Source of the DNA: Synechococcus sp. MW101C3
Lineage (GTDB): Bacteria > Cyanobacteriota > Cyanobacteriia > PCC-6307 > Cyanobiaceae
Length of the DNA: 64,000 nucleotides
Direction: 5' to 3'
Assembly (NCBI RefSeq): GCF_002252635.1
Contig: NZ_NQKX01000002.1
Location: forward strand, 248,001-312,000
Below, in pieces: positions 45,242 through 55,308 of this stretch (position 1 is its first letter; every line of letters starts with the position of its first letter). The notes under the pieces are model-generated. The model had not been told where the DNA came from. It ran no database searches and worked only from the letters and a program-made list of their open reading frames with translations. The translations under genes were made by a program, and so were the position numbers.

Positions 45242-46198
45242 ATGTCCAAGGACAAACTGAAAGAAGAGAAAGTCAAGAAGGACAAGAAACACAAATCCGG
45301 CAAGAATGGCCACAAGAAGAGCCACGGCAAAGCGCTCTCCTACCCGCTCGGCTCAGGCGATTCCTACGGTCCTTCGCCGATCCTTGACGACTTTTCCGAC
45401 CAGTCCGAAGGACGTTTAACCAGACTCGACAAGAAGCTCTACGAGAAAGAGCTGGCTCGCCTGCAGGTGGAGCTGGTGAAGATGCAGTACTGGATCAAGT
45501 CAGTGGGCTACAGGCTCGTGCTGCTCTTCGAAGGCCGTGATGCGGCCGGCAAGGGTGGAACGATCAAGCGCATCACCGAGCCGCTCAACCCACGCGGCTG
45601 CAATGTGGTGGCCCTGGGCACCCCTTCCGACCAGCAGAAAACGCAGTGGTATTTCCAGCGCTATGTGGAGAATTTCCCCTCCGCTGGTGAGATCGTGCTG
45701 TTTGATCGCAGTTGGTACAACCGGGCCGGCGTGGAAAAGGTGATGGGCTTCTGCACACCCCAGCAGGTGGATGAATTCATGCTCTCCTGCCCGGAATTCG
45801 AGCGGATGCTGGTGCGCAGCGGCATCATCCTGATCAAATACTGGTTCTCCGTGAGCGATGAAGAACAGGAGGCCCGTTTCCTCTCCCGTCTGGAAGATCC
45901 TGCCCGGCGCTGGAAGCTGAGTCCGATGGATCTGGAGTCGCGCGATCGGTGGGTGGAGTTCTCCAAGGCGAAAGACGAGATGTTCGCCCACACCAACATT
46001 CCTGAAGCCCCCTGGTTCACGGTGGAGGCTAACGACAAACGCCGTGCCCGCCTCAACTGCATCCGGCACTTGCTCAGCAAGGTGCCCTACGAAGACATGA
46101 CACCGGCCCCGTTTGAATTGCCGCCCCGCAAGAGCGGCAGCGATTACCAGCGTCCGCCGATGAACGAGCAATTCTTTGTGCCCAATGCTTATCCCTAA
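45242..46198 (+). CDS. ppk2: Polyphosphate kinase 2 (PPK2)
   Basis: Uses polyphosphate to phosphorylate nucleoside mono- or diphosphates. The 318-residue protein has an unusually Lys-rich, probably disordered N-terminus (1-45), then Walker A LLFEGRDAAGKGG (about 94-106), Walker B VLFDRSWYNRAGVEKVMGF (D155) and the lid ARRWKLSPMDLESRDRW. Length and single domain fit class I PPK2, which acts mainly on NDPs, though subclass assignment needs alignment. It is preceded by a 151-bp spacer. Confidence 0.94.
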   Translation: MSKDKLKEEKVKKDKKHKSGKNGHKKSHGKALSYPLGSGDSYGPSPILDDFSDQSEGRLTRLDKKLYEKELARLQVELVKMQYWIKSVGYRLVLLFEGRDAAGKGGTIKRITEPLNPRGCNVVALGTPSDQQKTQWYFQRYVENFPSAGEIVLFDRSWYNRAGVEKVMGFCTPQQVDEFMLSCPEFERMLVRSGIILIKYWFSVSDEEQEARFLSRLEDPARRWKLSPMDLESRDRWVEFSKAKDEMFAHTNIPEAPWFTVEANDKRRARLNCIRHLLSKVPYEDMTPAPFELPPRKSGSDYQRPPMNEQFFVPNAYP

Positions 46199-46211
46199 GC
46201 ACGGGTGAGGC

Positions 46212-47477
46212 TCAGATCATGCTGCGGGGAGCCGGGGATGGGAACAACTGCTGAAAGGCCAGCTTGCGCTCGCTGAGCGGCTCCATGGCCCGGTCCCAGA
46301 GAGTTTCGAAGTAGAAGAAGGCCACCCCGAGCTGGCGTTCCCGCACCGCATTCACCTGGGCCTGAATCAGCTCCATCGGGACCAGGCGCTGGCGCTGACC
46401 CGTCATGATCGCCACCGCCGTGGGAATCCTGGTGCGCGATTCCAGCAGCGCCGCTTCGGCCAGCAGGGGCAGGAAGGAATCAAGATCCGGGCGATAGAGC
46501 TGCACGATCAGCTCATCCACCAGGCCACGCCGGATCCAACCGAGCCAATCCTGGAGCTGCAATTTGTAGGCGAAGTCGTAGTAGTTCGGCGACACAGACA
46601 CCACCGCTGAGGGCTTGGCCGCATGCACAGTGTCATGCACTCGTTGCATGAAGTCGCTGATCTTGTCAGCGCGCCACTTCAACCAGGCCGGATCGCGCGG
46701 GTTGGTAGGAGGAGCCTTCCTGGTGTCCTTCCGATACAACGCCGTGGTGACGTCGTCATAGCCGAAATCACTCGGCAGGCTCATGTGATCGTCGAACTGG
46801 ATGCCGTCGCCGTCGTATTGGCTGATGATTTCCTGCACCAGCTCAAGAATGAACGCCTGCACGTCAGGATGCAGCGGGTTCAGCCACACCACCTCACCGG
46901 CGGCGCTGATCGAGGTCAGGCCGCCGTCCTGTTTGCGGGTGAGCCATTGCGGATGCAGGCGGGCCAGCTCGGAGCCGGGCGGGGCCATGAAGCCGAATTC
47001 GAACCAGGGGATCACCAGCAGGCCTTTGGCATGGCCCGCCTGGATCAGCTCGGCGAGAACGTCCTGCCCCTGCAGGCCACGGAACGTGAACGACTGAATG
47101 CCGCGGCGCTGGGTGGACGCACTGGCGTAATAGGCGATGCCGCTGTTCCACACCACCGGATAGATGGTGTTGAAGTTCAGCCGTGCCAGCTGCTCCACTG
47201 CCAGCTGCATCCGGTCGCGGTCGCGCAGCACCGGCATGTCGTTGCCGGTCATCCAGACGCCGCGGATCTCGGCGCGGTTGAGGCTGAGCGGCTGCGGCTG
47301 CGCCACGGGAACCGAGGAAGTCGCCGGAGGCGCCACAGTCCCCGGAGTCGCAGAGGCGGGCGGTGGCGGTGGTGGTGGCGGAAACGACGCCATGGCGAAC
47401 CCTGGCAGCACCGTGGCAGCGACGGCCACGAGCACGAGAACCAGGCGCCGCAGCCAGCGGTGTCTGAAGAAGGGCAT
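46212..47477 (-). CDS. Exported GHL10/YddW-family glycosyl-hydrolase-like protein
   Basis: A 421-residue protein from the ATG at 47477. A signal or anchor segment (about 8-32, RLVLVLVAVAATVLPGFAMAS) leads into a Pro-rich linker of eight prolines (31-60), then a TIM-barrel domain: EIRGVWMTGNDM, LARLNFNTIYPVVWNSG, GLLVIPWFEFGFM, HPDVQAFILELVQEII, DGIQFDDHMSLP with the conserved FDDH acid pair. This is the DUF187/GHL10 family. Substrate may be cell-wall or exopolysaccharide glycans; the neighbours do not say. Convergent with ppk2 by a 13-bp gap. Confidence 0.88.
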   Translation of the reverse strand: MPFFRHRWLRRLVLVLVAVAATVLPGFAMASFPPPPPPPPASATPGTVAPPATSSVPVAQPQPLSLNRAEIRGVWMTGNDMPVLRDRDRMQLAVEQLARLNFNTIYPVVWNSGIAYYASASTQRRGIQSFTFRGLQGQDVLAELIQAGHAKGLLVIPWFEFGFMAPPGSELARLHPQWLTRKQDGGLTSISAAGEVVWLNPLHPDVQAFILELVQEIISQYDGDGIQFDDHMSLPSDFGYDDVTTALYRKDTRKAPPTNPRDPAWLKWRADKISDFMQRVHDTVHAAKPSAVVSVSPNYYDFAYKLQLQDWLGWIRRGLVDELIVQLYRPDLDSFLPLLAEAALLESRTRIPTAVAIMTGQRQRLVPMELIQAQVNAVRERQLGVAFFYFETLWDRAMEPLSERKLAFQQLFPSPAPRSMI

Positions 47478-47713
47478 CGGTGGGGGCTGGGTACGGGCTG
47501 AGGGAGCGGATCGGCGATCCCGGCCTCCCGCTCGGGAGCGCGAATTGTGCCGCCTTGTTGCGGCACTGTCATGGCCAACACAAAGGCAAACGCGACCGGA
47601 TTCTCCGGCCGATCTCGACGTGCTGGCGCCGACCGCCCTGACACCCTGCCGGCAACGGCTGCCGTGACACCATGCCGGCACCGTCCCGACCCGAGCCCGT
47701 GCCTCCAGACACC

Positions 47714-48685
47714 ATGCGGGCGATCGTGCAGCGCCGCTACGGCCCGCCTGAGGTGCTGCGCCTGGAGCAGGTGCCCAGGCCCGTTCCGGCCGACGATCAG
47801 GTGCTGGTGCGGGTTCGGGCCAGCGCCGTGCATGCCGGCGACTGGCATCTGATGCGGGGTGACCCCTTCATCAGCCGACTGATCTATGGCGGGCTGCGCA
47901 CGCCCTCGATTCCCACCATCGGCACCGACATCGCCGGTGAAGTGGCGGCGGTGGGCGCTGCAGTGACAGGGCTGCAGGTGGGGGAGGCGGTGTTCGGCGA
48001 TCTGTCGGAGGCGGGCTTCGGTGGCTTTGCGGACTACGTCTGCGCCCCCGCCACGGCCCTGGCGCCCATGCCCGCCGGCAGCAGCTTCGCGGAAGCGGCG
48101 GTGCTGCCGGTGTCGGCACTCACCGCCCTGCAGGCGCTGCGGGACGCGGGCCAGCTGAAGCCGGGACAGCACGTGCTGATCCACGGCGCCTCCGGGGGCG
48201 TGGGGTCGTATGCCGTGCAGATCGCCAAGGCCTACGGCGCCGAAGTGACCGGCCTCTGCCGGGCGCAGAACCAGGCGATGGTGCTGGCCCTGGGCGCCGA
48301 CCACGTGAGCGATCTCGGGCCCGCCGATCTGCGCCGCCAGACCCAGCGTTTCGATCTGATCGTGGACATGGCGGCCTTTCTGCCGATCCGTTCCTGGCTG
48401 CCCCTGCTCACTCCCGCCGGCACCTACGTGCTGGTGGGGGGCGACTTCAGCCGGCTGCTGCGCGCCCTGCTGCTCGGCCCCCTGTTCTCCAGGCTGCGCC
48501 GCCGCCAGGTGGTGGCGGTGATGCAGCAGCCGAAGCGGGCGGATCTGCTGGTGCTGAAGGAGCTGGTGGAAGCCGGGCAGCTCAGGCCCTGGATCGATGG
48601 GCGCTACCCGCTCGACAAGCTGCCGGACGCCGTGCGCCGTCTCGAAGCCCGGCAGGTGAAGGGGAAGCTGGCGATCGAGATCTGA
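47714..48685 (+). CDS. Zinc-independent medium-chain alcohol dehydrogenase/quinone reductase
   Basis: 323 residues from the ATG at 47714 (MRAIVQRRYGPPEVLRLEQVP, the expected family start); an ATG at 47672 would add a short Pro-rich extension and cannot be excluded. An N-terminal GroES-like domain (VRASAVHAGDWHLMRG, TIGTDIAGEVAAVG) and a Rossmann domain with IHGASGGVGSYAVQIAKAYGAEV are seen. The Cys/His zinc ligands are absent, as in quinone-oxidoreductase-type MDRs. It lies divergently from the GHL10 gene. The substrate is unknown. Confidence 0.85.
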   Translation: MRAIVQRRYGPPEVLRLEQVPRPVPADDQVLVRVRASAVHAGDWHLMRGDPFISRLIYGGLRTPSIPTIGTDIAGEVAAVGAAVTGLQVGEAVFGDLSEAGFGGFADYVCAPATALAPMPAGSSFAEAAVLPVSALTALQALRDAGQLKPGQHVLIHGASGGVGSYAVQIAKAYGAEVTGLCRAQNQAMVLALGADHVSDLGPADLRRQTQRFDLIVDMAAFLPIRSWLPLLTPAGTYVLVGGDFSRLLRALLLGPLFSRLRRRQVVAVMQQPKRADLLVLKELVEAGQLRPWIDGRYPLDKLPDAVRRLEARQVKGKLAIEI

Positions 48686-48773
48686 CGGGCACCCCAAGGC
48701 GGCGCCCACCGGGCTGAACAGCAGCGACAGCAGACCACCTGGATGGGCACTGCCGGCGCAACGGCGCTCTGGA

Positions 48774-50048
48774 TCAGGAGCGCGGCGCCGGCTCCAGGCG
48801 GATCAGCTGGCCATCGCCCGCAGCATCGGTGAGCACGTAGAGGAAACCATCCGGCCCCTGGCGCACATCGCGCACCCGCGCGCCGATGTCGATGCGGTGC
48901 TGGCCGCGCACCCGGCCGGCGGCATCGAGCGTGAGGCGATGCACCGCCTGCGACACCAGGCCACCGGCAAACAGCTGGCCGCGCCAGGCCGGCATCCGCT
49001 CGCCGTCATACACCACCAGCCCCGAGGGGGCGATCGCCGGGGTCCACACCAGCTCCGCATCCACGAAACGCGGCGATCCGGTGGCGGCGGAGATCGCCGG
49101 GCCGAAGTATTCGCGGCTGTGGGTCACAACCGGCCAGCCGAAGTTCGCCCCAGCCCTGGGGCTATTGAGCTCGTCGCCACCCTGGGCGCCATGCTCGGTA
49201 GCCCACACCCGCCCGCGGCCGCGGTCGTAGGCGAGGCCCTGGATGTTGCGGTGGCCCAGGCTCCACAGCCCTGGCAGGGCGCCGGGATCGCCGGCGAAAG
49301 CGGCGACGCGCACCGGCCGGCCCGTGTCGGTGAGGTGCAGGATCTTGCCGAGGGCGCTGGCGCGGTTCTGGGCCTGCACACGGATCAGGGCCCCATCGAG
49401 CTGCACGGGTGGATTGCCGCCGTCGCCGATCGCCAGCAGCAGGGTGCCATCGGGCAGCCACAGCAGCCGGGAACCGAAGTGCTGGCCGCCCGCCTTGCGC
49501 TGGGGCACCTCGAAGATCACCTGCAGATCCTGCAGCGCGCGTCCGTCGAAGCGGGCCCGGGCCAGGCGGGTGTGGTTCGCCGCTTCCGTGCCGGCGGCAT
49601 AGGTGAGATACACCAGTCCGTTGTCGGCGAAGCGGGGATGCACCGCCACATCCAGCAACCCACCCTGGCCCCGCGCCAGCACCGCCGGCACCCCGGTGAT
49701 CGGGGTGGGATCGAGGCGGCCGTTGCGCACCAGCCGCAGCCGGCCGGGTCGCTCCGTGATCAACAGCTCACCGCTCGGCAGCCACGCCACCGACCAGGGG
49801 TGCTCCAGCCCCCCCACCACCGGCACCTGGCGCACCGCCTCACGCGGCGCCTCGGGGCTGACCACCAAGGGCGGGCGGGTGCCACTCGTTGCATCCGCTG
49901 GCGGGGCACCACTGGGGGCGGCATCAATGGCGAGCGAGCCCGGCAGCGGGCCGCTCAGCGGCCGGGCCTGACAGGCCGTCACCAGGGGCAGGGCGAGCAA
50001 CAGGGCCACACGCGCGGGCCCAGCGAGGCAGCCGGGGAACCTGATCAC
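48774..50048 (-). CDS. PQQ-dependent sugar dehydrogenase-like lipoprotein
   Basis: 424 residues from the GTG at 50048. A lipoprotein signal ends in LPLVTAC (lipobox, Cys about 25). The mature part is a six-bladed propeller of the glucose/sorbosone dehydrogenase family: GGLEHPWSVAWLPSGELLITERPG, VHPRFADNGLVYL, GDGTLLL..GDGG, DEL..P and HSREYFGPA. Such proteins oxidise aldoses at the outer side of the inner membrane using PQQ; whether this organism makes PQQ is not shown. Divergent from sdhC. A longer frame to 50132 would overlap sdhC and is less likely. Confidence 0.85.
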   Translation of the reverse strand: MIRFPGCLAGPARVALLLALPLVTACQARPLSGPLPGSLAIDAAPSGAPPADATSGTRPPLVVSPEAPREAVRQVPVVGGLEHPWSVAWLPSGELLITERPGRLRLVRNGRLDPTPITGVPAVLARGQGGLLDVAVHPRFADNGLVYLTYAAGTEAANHTRLARARFDGRALQDLQVIFEVPQRKAGGQHFGSRLLWLPDGTLLLAIGDGGNPPVQLDGALIRVQAQNRASALGKILHLTDTGRPVRVAAFAGDPGALPGLWSLGHRNIQGLAYDRGRGRVWATEHGAQGGDELNSPRAGANFGWPVVTHSREYFGPAISAATGSPRFVDAELVWTPAIAPSGLVVYDGERMPAWRGQLFAGGLVSQAVHRLTLDAAGRVRGQHRIDIGARVRDVRQGPDGFLYVLTDAAGDGQLIRLEPAPRS

Positions 50049-50122
50049 GGGCCACAACCAGAGCAGGGGCCACGATGCTGGCCCAGAATCACAGGCGATG
50101 CGCTGCCCTGGCCGCCTCGCCC

Positions 50123-50815
50123 ATGTCCCCATGGCTTTCCGGCCGGTTGATCGCTGCCAGTGGCCTTGCGCTGGTGGTGTTCCTGCTGGCCCATCTGGCC
50201 AGCGTGGCCCAGCTGGTGCTCGATCCGGCCGCTTTTGAGGCGCTGGCGGCCTGGCTCCATGCCAGCCCCTGGTTGCCGGCGGCGGAACTGGGGCTGGCCC
50301 TCGCGGCCCTCACCCACGTGGCGCTGAGCCTGCAGCGGGTGCTCCAATCTGCCCGCGCCCGCGGCGAGGCCGGCTATGCCCAGCTGCGCAGCCGTCGCCC
50401 CGACAGCCTTGCCGCCTTTGCTTCCCGCACCGCGCCGCTCAGCGGCAGCGTGCTGCTGCTGTTTCTGGTGGTGCATCTGCGCCAGTTGCGCTGGCAGCGG
50501 CCGCCGGCCGGCCTGGAGGCGCAGGCGGTGGCCCTGGCGCTGAGCTCTCGCTGGGCTCTCGCCCTTTACCTGGCGGCGGCCGTGGCCCTGGCCCTGCATC
50601 TGCTGCATGGCAGCGAGAGCGCCCACCGCAGCCTGGGCCTGCTGGAGGCCGCCAACGCCGCGGGCCTGCGCAGGGGCAGCTGGCTGCTGGCTGTGCTGGT
50701 GGGCGGTGGCTTTGCCCTGGTGGCGGGCCTGGCCGCCGGTGCAGCAGGTGGCCTGGTGGCGGGGGCTGCTGGGGGCCTGGGAAGCCTGATGGCCCTGTTG
50801 GGCCTGCAGCCATGA
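50123..50815 (+). CDS. sdhC: Succinate dehydrogenase cytochrome b subunit (b558 type)
   Basis: 230 residues from the ATG at 50123 ([20 protein letters not shown]); an ATG at 50075 is an alternative. Five membrane segments with His residues in the first (LLAHLA), second (LTHVAL), third (VVHLRQLRW) and fourth ([15 protein letters not shown]) segments fit axial ligands of two b haems, as in the single-subunit anchors of type B succinate:quinone oxidoreductases (Bacillus SdhC, Wolinella FrdC). The C-terminus is a Gly/Ala-rich helix. Stop overlaps sdhA start by 4 bp. Confidence 0.85.
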   Translation: MSPWLSGRLIAASGLALVVFLLAHLASVAQLVLDPAAFEALAAWLHASPWLPAAELGLALAALTHVALSLQRVLQSARARGEAGYAQLRSRRPDSLAAFASRTAPLSGSVLLLFLVVHLRQLRWQRPPAGLEAQAVALALSSRWALALYLAAAVALALHLLHGSESAHRSLGLLEAANAAGLRRGSWLLAVLVGGGFALVAGLAAGAAGGLVAGAAGGLGSLMALLGLQP

Positions 50816-52725
50816 AGCTCGATCCCCAGCTGCCCAGCGGGCCGATCCATGACGCCTGGACGCAGCGGCGCCGCGAGCTGCCGCTGATCAGCCCGATCAA
50901 CAAGCGGCGCTTCAAGGTGCTGGTGGTGGGCAGCGGGCTAGCGGGGGCCTCCGCCGCCGCCACGCTGGCGGAGCAGGGCTTCCGCGTGACCCTGCTCACC
51001 TATCACGACAGCCCGCGGCGGGCCCATTCGGTGGCGGCGCAGGGGGGCATCAACGCCGCCCGCAACTATCAGAACGACGGCGACAGCGTCGAGCGGCTGT
51101 TCCTCGACACGGTGAAGGGGGGCGACTTCCGTGCCCGCGAAGCCGGCTGCCACCGCCTGGCCGAAATCAGCGGGGCGATCATCGACCAGTGCGTGGCCCA
51201 GGGGGTGCCCTTCGCGCGGGAGTACGGCGGCACCCTGGCCAACCGCAGCTTCGGCGGCGCCCTGGTGAGCCGCACCTTCTACGCCCGTGGCCAGACCGGC
51301 CAGCAGCTGCTGTACGGCGCCGTGCAGGCCCTGCTGCGCCAGGTGGACGCCGGCCGGGTGGAGCTGCTCACCCAACGGGACGTGCTGGATCTGATCACGG
51401 TGGAGGGGGTGGCGCGCGGGGTGGTGTGCCGGGTGCAGGCCAGCGGCCGCCTTGAGGCCCACACCGCCCATGCGGTGCTGCTGGCCAGCGGCGGTTACAG
51501 CAACGTGTTCCACCGCTCCACCAACGCGGTGAAATCCAATGCGAGCGCCATCTGGCGGGCGCACCGGCGCGGTGCCGCCTTCGCCAACCCCTGCTTCACC
51601 CAGATCCATCCCACCTGCATCCCCAGCGGCGATCCAGGCCAGAGCAAGCTCACGCTGATGAGCGAAAGCCTGCGCAACGACGGCCGCGTGTGGTTGCCGG
51701 CCCAGGCCGGCGATGCGCGACCACCGCACGCCATCCCCGAAGCCGAGCGGGATTACTTCCTGGAACGCCAATACCCCACCTACGGCAACATGGCGCCCCG
51801 TGATGTGGCTTCGCGCCGGGCCAGGGAACGCTGCCTGGAGGGCCACGGGGTGGGCCCCGGCGGCCGCTCGGTCTATCTCGATTTCAGCGACACGATCCGT
51901 CGGGAGGGACGCGCTGCGATCGAAAGCCGCTACGGCAATCTCTTCGCCATGTATGAACGCATCACCGGCAGCGATCCCTATGCCGAACCGATGCGCATCT
52001 ACCCGGCGCCGCACTACACGATGGGGGGGCTCTGGGTCGACTACAACCTGATGAGCACCATCCCCGGACTGTTCGTGCTGGGTGAGGCCAACTTCTCTGA
52101 ACACGGCGCCAACCGGCTGGGCGCCAGCGCCCTGATGCAGGGCCTCGCCGATGGCCTGTTCATCGCCCCGGCCACGGTGAGTGGCTGGCTGGCGGGCCAC
52201 CTGCACACCGAGGTGAGCGCCGATCATCCGGCCTGCCGCGACAGCATCGCCGCGGTGCAGGCCCGCATCGACGGCCTCGGCAGCACGAGCGGCGGCCACA
52301 GCTGCGACAGCCTGCACCGGCAGCTGGGGGACACCATGATCGGCGCCTGCGGCATCAGCCGCCATGCCGACGGCCTGCGCGCCGCCATGGCGGAGGTGCG
52401 GGAGCTGGAGCTGGCCTTCGCCCAGGAGCTGCGTCTGCCGGAACCGCGTGCGGGGCGCAATCCCGAGCTGGAGAAGGCGCTGCGGCTGGAGGACTTCCTG
52501 CAGCTGGCCGGCCTGATGCTGCGCGATGCGCTGGCGCGGGAGGAATCCTGCGGCGCCCACTTCCGCGAGGAGCACCAGAGCGCCGATGGCGAAGCGCTCC
52601 GCAACGACGACAACTTCTGCCACATCGCCGCCTGGCAGTGGACCGGGGAGGGGCAGGAGCCGACCCGCCACTGCGAACCGCTCCACTACAGGCACGCCAC
52701 GCCCAGCCGGCGCAACTACCGATGA
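50812..52725 (+). CDS. sdhA: Succinate dehydrogenase/fumarate reductase flavoprotein subunit
   Basis: 637-residue FAD-binding subunit. It shows [20 protein letters not shown] (Rossmann FAD motif), [19 protein letters not shown], the [11 protein letters not shown] substrate loop (H and conserved Thr), R in [17 protein letters not shown], and the covalent-FAD region HSVAAQGG. In a type B complex it oxidises succinate and passes electrons via SdhB to quinone, feeding the respiratory and photosynthetic plastoquinone pool. Start overlaps sdhC and stop overlaps sdhB by 4 bp each. Confidence 0.96.
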   Translation: MKLDPQLPSGPIHDAWTQRRRELPLISPINKRRFKVLVVGSGLAGASAAATLAEQGFRVTLLTYHDSPRRAHSVAAQGGINAARNYQNDGDSVERLFLDTVKGGDFRAREAGCHRLAEISGAIIDQCVAQGVPFAREYGGTLANRSFGGALVSRTFYARGQTGQQLLYGAVQALLRQVDAGRVELLTQRDVLDLITVEGVARGVVCRVQASGRLEAHTAHAVLLASGGYSNVFHRSTNAVKSNASAIWRAHRRGAAFANPCFTQIHPTCIPSGDPGQSKLTLMSESLRNDGRVWLPAQAGDARPPHAIPEAERDYFLERQYPTYGNMAPRDVASRRARERCLEGHGVGPGGRSVYLDFSDTIRREGRAAIESRYGNLFAMYERITGSDPYAEPMRIYPAPHYTMGGLWVDYNLMSTIPGLFVLGEANFSEHGANRLGASALMQGLADGLFIAPATVSGWLAGHLHTEVSADHPACRDSIAAVQARIDGLGSTSGGHSCDSLHRQLGDTMIGACGISRHADGLRAAMAEVRELELAFAQELRLPEPRAGRNPELEKALRLEDFLQLAGLMLRDALAREESCGAHFREEHQSADGEALRNDDNFCHIAAWQWTGEGQEPTRHCEPLHYRHATPSRRNYR

Positions 52726-53459
52726 GCAGCGCTTCCCTCCGGCTCACGCTGCGGATCTGGCGTCAGGAGAGCCCGCGGCAGCCCGGCGCCTTCGTGAGCT
52801 ACCCGCTGGAGGAACTCAGCCCCGATCTCTCGCTGCTGGAGGCGCTCGATCGCCTCAACGAACAGTTGCTGATGGCAGGTGAGCGGCCGGTGAGCTTCGA
52901 TCACGATTGCCGCGAAGGCATCTGCGGCGCCTGCGGCTTCATGGTGAACGGTCAGGCCCACGGCCCCCAGCGCGCCACCAGCGTCTGCCAGCTCTACCTG
53001 CGCCACTTCCGCGACGGCAACAAGCTCACGCTTGAACCCTGGCGCGCCCGGGCCTTTCCCCTGCAGCAGGACCTCAGCGTCGACCGCTCCGCCTTCGACC
53101 GGGTGCTCGCGGCCGGCGGCTACGTGTCGGTGAACACGGGCAGCGCTCCGGCGGCCAATGCGCTGCTGGTGGGCCGCGAGCAGGCGGAGCAGGCCTTCGC
53201 CGCCGCCAGCTGCATCGGCTGCGGTGCCTGCGTGGCCGCCTGCCCCAACGCCTCCGCCAGCCTGTTCGTGGCCGCCAAGCTGGGCCATCTGGCCCTGCTG
53301 CCCCAGGGGCAACCGGAGCGGCAGCGGCGCTCCGCCGCCCTGCAGTCCGCCATGGCGGCCGAGGGCTTCGGCAGCTGCAGCAACCAGCTGGAGTGCGCCG
53401 CTGTGTGCCCGAAGGAGATCTCCGCCGACTGGATCAGCCGCATGAACCGCTCCGGCTGA
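52722..53459 (+). CDS. sdhB: Succinate dehydrogenase/fumarate reductase iron-sulfur subunit
   Basis: 245 residues from the ATG at 52722. An N-terminal [2Fe-2S] ferredoxin domain with [15 protein letters not shown] (four Cys set), then [19 protein letters not shown] for the [4Fe-4S] cluster and [16 protein letters not shown] for the third cluster. LRIWRQ and LIDELNEQ-like starts fit SdhB. The order sdhC-A-B with 4-bp overlaps makes a complete quinone-linked complex without a second anchor gene. Confidence 0.95.
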   Translation: MSSASLRLTLRIWRQESPRQPGAFVSYPLEELSPDLSLLEALDRLNEQLLMAGERPVSFDHDCREGICGACGFMVNGQAHGPQRATSVCQLYLRHFRDGNKLTLEPWRARAFPLQQDLSVDRSAFDRVLAAGGYVSVNTGSAPAANALLVGREQAEQAFAAASCIGCGACVAACPNASASLFVAAKLGHLALLPQGQPERQRRSAALQSAMAAEGFGSCSNQLECAAVCPKEISADWISRMNRSG

Positions 53460-53461
53460 CC

Positions 53462-53510
53462 GACTGAGCCACTCACTGACTGAGCCACTCCCTGAGTCAC
53501 CGACTCACCG
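53462..53510. repeat. 16-bp tandem repeat, two near-perfect copies
   Basis: GACTGAGCCACTCACT (53462-53477) is followed by GACTGAGCCACTCCCT (53478-53493), then a degraded GAGTCACCGACTCACC run to about 53510. It fills the gap between sdhB and the pyrF-pyrE gene. Confidence 0.8.
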
Positions 53511-53574
53511 ACCGCCATTGCGGCTGCGGAAAGGCTGCCAGATCCGCGCACACTGCCATGCTGACCGCAGAACG

Positions 53575-55308
53575 ATGAACTTCTTCGTCAAACTCACCGA
53601 TGCGATGGCGAGCCGCCAGTCGCTGCTGATCACCGGTTTGGATCCCAACCCGGAGATGCTGCAGACCTGGACCCGCCATCACCCCTCCAGCGGCTCGTTC
53701 CTGGCTCAGGCACGGCGCTGGATCAAGGCGGTGATCGACGCCACCGGTGATCATGTCTGCGCCTACAAGCCGAGCCTCGGCTTTTACCAGGCGCTCGGGC
53801 CGATCGGCATCGAGTTGCTGCACGAAGTGCGCGAGCTGGTGCCGCGCGACATGCCACTGATCCTGGATGCCAAGCACGGCGATCTGAACACCTCCTCGGC
53901 CCTGGCCCAGTACGTGTTCCGCGAGCTGGGGGCTGATGCCCTCACCCTCTCGCCCCTGGCCGGCCAGGACATCGTCGCCCCGTTCCTGCTCTACCCCGAC
54001 CGGGCCGTGGTGATCACCTGCCACAGCTCCAACCCCGGCGCCCGGGTGTTTCAGCACCACCCCGACGAAGACCGGCCGTTGTACACAACGGTGGTGCGCG
54101 AAAGCCAGTTGTGGGCCACCGCCGAGCAACTGCTGCTGGAGGTGGGCACCAGTGATCCAGCGGTGCTGGCACGGGTGCGCAGCGCGGCTCCGGAACGCTT
54201 CCTGATCCTGCGCAGCCTCTGGGAGCAGGAGGAGCGGCTGGAAGCTCTGCTGCAGGCGGGCCTCAATGCCTCCGGCGACGGCCTGCTGCTGCCCCTGCCT
54301 CAGCACCTGCTGGTGGAGAAGGGGATGGCGGCCGGCACCAGCGCCCTGCGCATCCAGATCGAAACCATGCGGCACCGCTGGCTCAGCAACGTGGCCGACC
54401 GCTGCGACCTGTGGCTGCCGGCGCCAGAGACGGGGGCTGCCGCTGCTGTCCTCGGCGGGAGTGCCGGAGCTGTCCTTGAGGGCGATGGGGAGGAGGGAGA
54501 TGGTGAAGACGTTGACGGGGAGGCGGGTGCAGCGAAGCAGGGGGCTGCCCTCGGTGCTGGCGCTGGCAAGGGCGGTGGGGGCTCGCTCAACGCCGCCGCG
54601 CGCAGCTCAGGTGGGCGTGGCGCCGGGCGCAACGCAGACGCCGTCGGCACCGGGAGCGACGGTGCGAAGCGTGAGGGGGCGGGGCGCACCAGCCGTGTCA
54701 GCAGCGTCGATCCGCTCGATGAGCTGATCGTGGAACTGTTCGACGTGGGCTGCCTGCTGTTCGGTGAGTACGTGCAGGCTTCCGGCGCCGTCTTCAATTA
54801 CTACATCGATCTGCGCCAGATCATTTCCGACCCCAACCTTTTCCACCGGGTGCTGCATGCCTATGCCGGCCAGCTGGAAGGGCTGCGCTTCGATCGGATC
54901 GCCGGCATTCCCTACGGATCACTGCCCACCGCCACCGGCCTGTCGCTGAAGCTGCACCTGCCGCTGATCTATCCCCGCAAGGAAGTGAAGGCCCATGGAG
55001 CGCGGCGGTTGATCGAGGGCGACTTCAACGAGGGCGAAACCGTGGTGGTGGTCGACGACATCCTGATCACCGGCGGCAGCGTGCTGGAGGGCATCGCCAA
55101 GCTGGAGACCTCCGGCCTCGTCGTGCATGACGTGGTGGTGTTCATCGACCATGGTGGTCAGGCCCGCCAACGCCTGGCGGACGCGGGCTACCGCACCCAT
55201 GCGGTGCTGACGATCCCGCGCATCACCAACGTGCTGATGGCCGCCGGCCGGCTCAACAGCGACCAGGCCAGCCTGCTGGGCGGCGGTGCCGCGCATTCCA
55301 ATGGCTGA
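53575..55308 (+). CDS. pyrFE: Bifunctional OMP decarboxylase - orotate phosphoribosyltransferase
   Basis: 577 residues from the ATG at 53575. Residues 1-281 are orotidine-5'-phosphate decarboxylase with the active-site DAKHGDLNTSS (D98, K100, D103). Residues 379-577 are orotate phosphoribosyltransferase with the PRPP loop VVVVDDILITGGS (D494, D495). Together they make UMP from orotate. The order is decarboxylase first, the reverse of animal and plant UMP synthase and shared with cyanobacteria and kinetoplastids. Between them is an about 95-residue linker (about 282-378) that is Gly/Ala/Asp-rich and repetitive. pyrC lies 3.6 kb downstream. Confidence 0.93.
   Translation: MNFFVKLTDAMASRQSLLITGLDPNPEMLQTWTRHHPSSGSFLAQARRWIKAVIDATGDHVCAYKPSLGFYQALGPIGIELLHEVRELVPRDMPLILDAKHGDLNTSSALAQYVFRELGADALTLSPLAGQDIVAPFLLYPDRAVVITCHSSNPGARVFQHHPDEDRPLYTTVVRESQLWATAEQLLLEVGTSDPAVLARVRSAAPERFLILRSLWEQEERLEALLQAGLNASGDGLLLPLPQHLLVEKGMAAGTSALRIQIETMRHRWLSNVADRCDLWLPAPETGAAAAVLGGSAGAVLEGDGEEGDGEDVDGEAGAAKQGAALGAGAGKGGGGSLNAAARSSGGRGAGRNADAVGTGSDGAKREGAGRTSRVSSVDPLDELIVELFDVGCLLFGEYVQASGAVFNYYIDLRQIISDPNLFHRVLHAYAGQLEGLRFDRIAGIPYGSLPTATGLSLKLHLPLIYPRKEVKAHGARRLIEGDFNEGETVVVVDDILITGGSVLEGIAKLETSGLVVHDVVVFIDHGGQARQRLADAGYRTHAVLTIPRITNVLMAAGRLNSDQASLLGGGAAHSNG

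Noticed and set aside
50938-52695. 585-residue open frame antisense to sdhA
   Set aside because: sdhA has catalytic motifs and 4-bp overlaps with both neighbours; the reverse frame shows no recognisable domain.
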